From positions 1,612,001-1,676,000 of the forward strand of contig NZ_CP062976.1 of NCBI RefSeq assembly GCF_014898075.1: a stretch of DNA of 64,000 bases. Reading direction: 5' to 3'. The DNA comes from Neisseria yangbaofengii. Lineage in GTDB: Bacteria; Pseudomonadota; Gammaproteobacteria; Burkholderiales; Neisseriaceae. Position numbers and translations under genes: made by a program. Below, piece by piece: positions 63,410 to 64,000 of the stretch. The notes under the pieces were generated by a model that saw only the letters and a list, made by a program, of their open reading frames with translations, was not told where the DNA came from and made no database searches. Numbering within the stretch: position 1 is the first letter of the stretch; each line of letters opens with the position of its first letter.

Positions 63410-64000
63410 GAGTAGCCTACATCTGCGCCGACCCCGGCATTCCCGTTTTCGGCACCAAAGGCGCTTCCGTACATGTACAGGAAGTGATTAAAGGCATGTT
63501 GCAAAAAGGGCTGGACGTGACCCTGTTTGCGCAACGCTTAGACGGCGATGTACCTGAAGAATTAAAAAACATCACCATCCGCCGCTTGGATAAATTACCG
63601 AAAGATTCCGCCGAAATCCGCGCCCGCGCCGCATTGGATGCCAATAACAAATTGGCCGCCATGCTGGAAGCGGAAGCTCCGTTCGACATAGTCTACGAGC
63701 GTTATTCACTGTGGAGCAATGCCGGTATGCAGTTTGCCAAACAACACGGCTGTGCAGGCATTTTGGAAGTGAACGCCCCTTTAATCGAAGAGCAGAAGAA
63801 GCACCGCGAATTGCCTTTGGAAGACGAAGCGCAAGCCATCGCCGAATCAGTGTTTGCCAATGCCGATGCCATGATTGCGGTGTCGCCGGGCGTAAAACAA
63901 TATTTGGAAACCTTTCCTAAAGCACAAGGCCGCGTGCATGTGGTGGCCAACGGCGTGTCTTTGGAACGTTTCGCCCCTGCCGCTGCGGCAAATGCATCGC
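63406..64000 (+). CDS. Glycosyltransferase family 4 protein, N-terminal part (runs off window)
   Basis: 198 codons visible from the ATG at 63406, overlapping the previous stop by four bases. MRVAYICADPGIPVFGTKGASVHVQEVIKGMLQKG is the usual donor-free N-terminal Rossmann half of GT4 enzymes; APFDIVYERYSLWSNAGMQFAK and ADAMIAVSPGVKQYL follow. The catalytic half is outside the window. Confidence 0.85.
   Translation, partial: MRVAYICADPGIPVFGTKGASVHVQEVIKGMLQKGLDVTLFAQRLDGDVPEELKNITIRRLDKLPKDSAEIRARAALDANNKLAAMLEAEAPFDIVYERYSLWSNAGMQFAKQHGCAGILEVNAPLIEEQKKHRELPLEDEAQAIAESVFANADAMIAVSPGVKQYLETFPKAQGRVHVVANGVSLERFAPAAAANAS

Overview
The window is chromosome from a Neisseria species or very close relative. 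The clearest sign is the DNA uptake sequence GCCGTCTGAA, present in dozens of copies. It is mostly in the AGGCCGTCTGAA dialect, with a few ATGCCGTCTGAA copies, and often forms inverted pairs that act as intrinsic terminators. Four Correia-type (CREE-like) repeats and the gene content (Neisseria-type porins, CNP1-like protein, FdhD/FdhE, a complete sdh-gltA-suc cluster) agree. The mixed AG/AT dialect and the dat-ddc pair suggest a commensal or animal-associated Neisseria rather than N. meningitidis or N. gonorrhoeae. That species-level statement is inference.

Layout. 1-6.1 kb: 3' end of ftsK, tig, clpP, an IS630-type element, coaBC. 6.1-10.7 kb: a Type III restriction-modification locus (res, mod) on the minus strand, frameshifted in both genes and preceded by a G11 tract. 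10.8-15.6 kb: rnc-DUF2489-era (minus), a DUF2185 gene, ribH-nusB (plus), pyrC (minus). 15.7-22 kb: CREE, a decayed lipoprotein gene, tusA, a CNP1-like gene, a CueR-type regulator, a porin, a yqjD-yqjE-yqjK-like envelope cluster, and a second IS630 copy inserted inside a CREE. 22-33.2 kb: the TCA cluster on the minus strand, read sdhC-sdhD-sdhA-sdhB-sdhE-gltA-sucA-sucB-(lipoprotein)-lpdA. 33.2-39 kb: a YkvA-like gene, a lipoprotein, cysK, a membrane protein with dapF, a secreted TonB-C-like protein and a lipoprotein. 39-46.3 kb: tRNA-Asn, CREE, a tannase-like pseudogene, fdhD-fdhE, an IS481-type remnant with an intact 5-bp target duplication beside tRNA-Leu, a GAF-like gene with ribA, tRNA-Val and tRNA-Asp. 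46.4-52 kb: an unknown gene with a low-molecular-weight tyrosine phosphatase, an IS5-type remnant, and dat-ddc for 1,3-diaminopropane behind a long structured leader. 52-64 kb: fumC with a Fur-box-like operator, clpS-clpA, cspA, smpB, an ACR3 arsenite exporter, a second porin, and a glycosyltransferase operon running off the right edge.

How the genes work together. Most of the window is housekeeping: central carbon metabolism, proteolysis (tig, clpP, clpA, clpS, smpB), and riboflavin, CoA, lysine, cysteine and pyrimidine synthesis. Accessory or decaying material is confined to the R-M locus, five mobile-element or repeat clusters and two pseudogenes. The observations I rate highest are the structured RNA leader upstream of dat-ddc; the CCGG-specific transition differences between the two IS630 copies; the doubly broken Type III R-M locus with an AT-rich recognition domain; and the Fur-like palindrome at fumC. 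I see no CRISPR array, prophage, toxin-antitoxin pair or clear new defence system.
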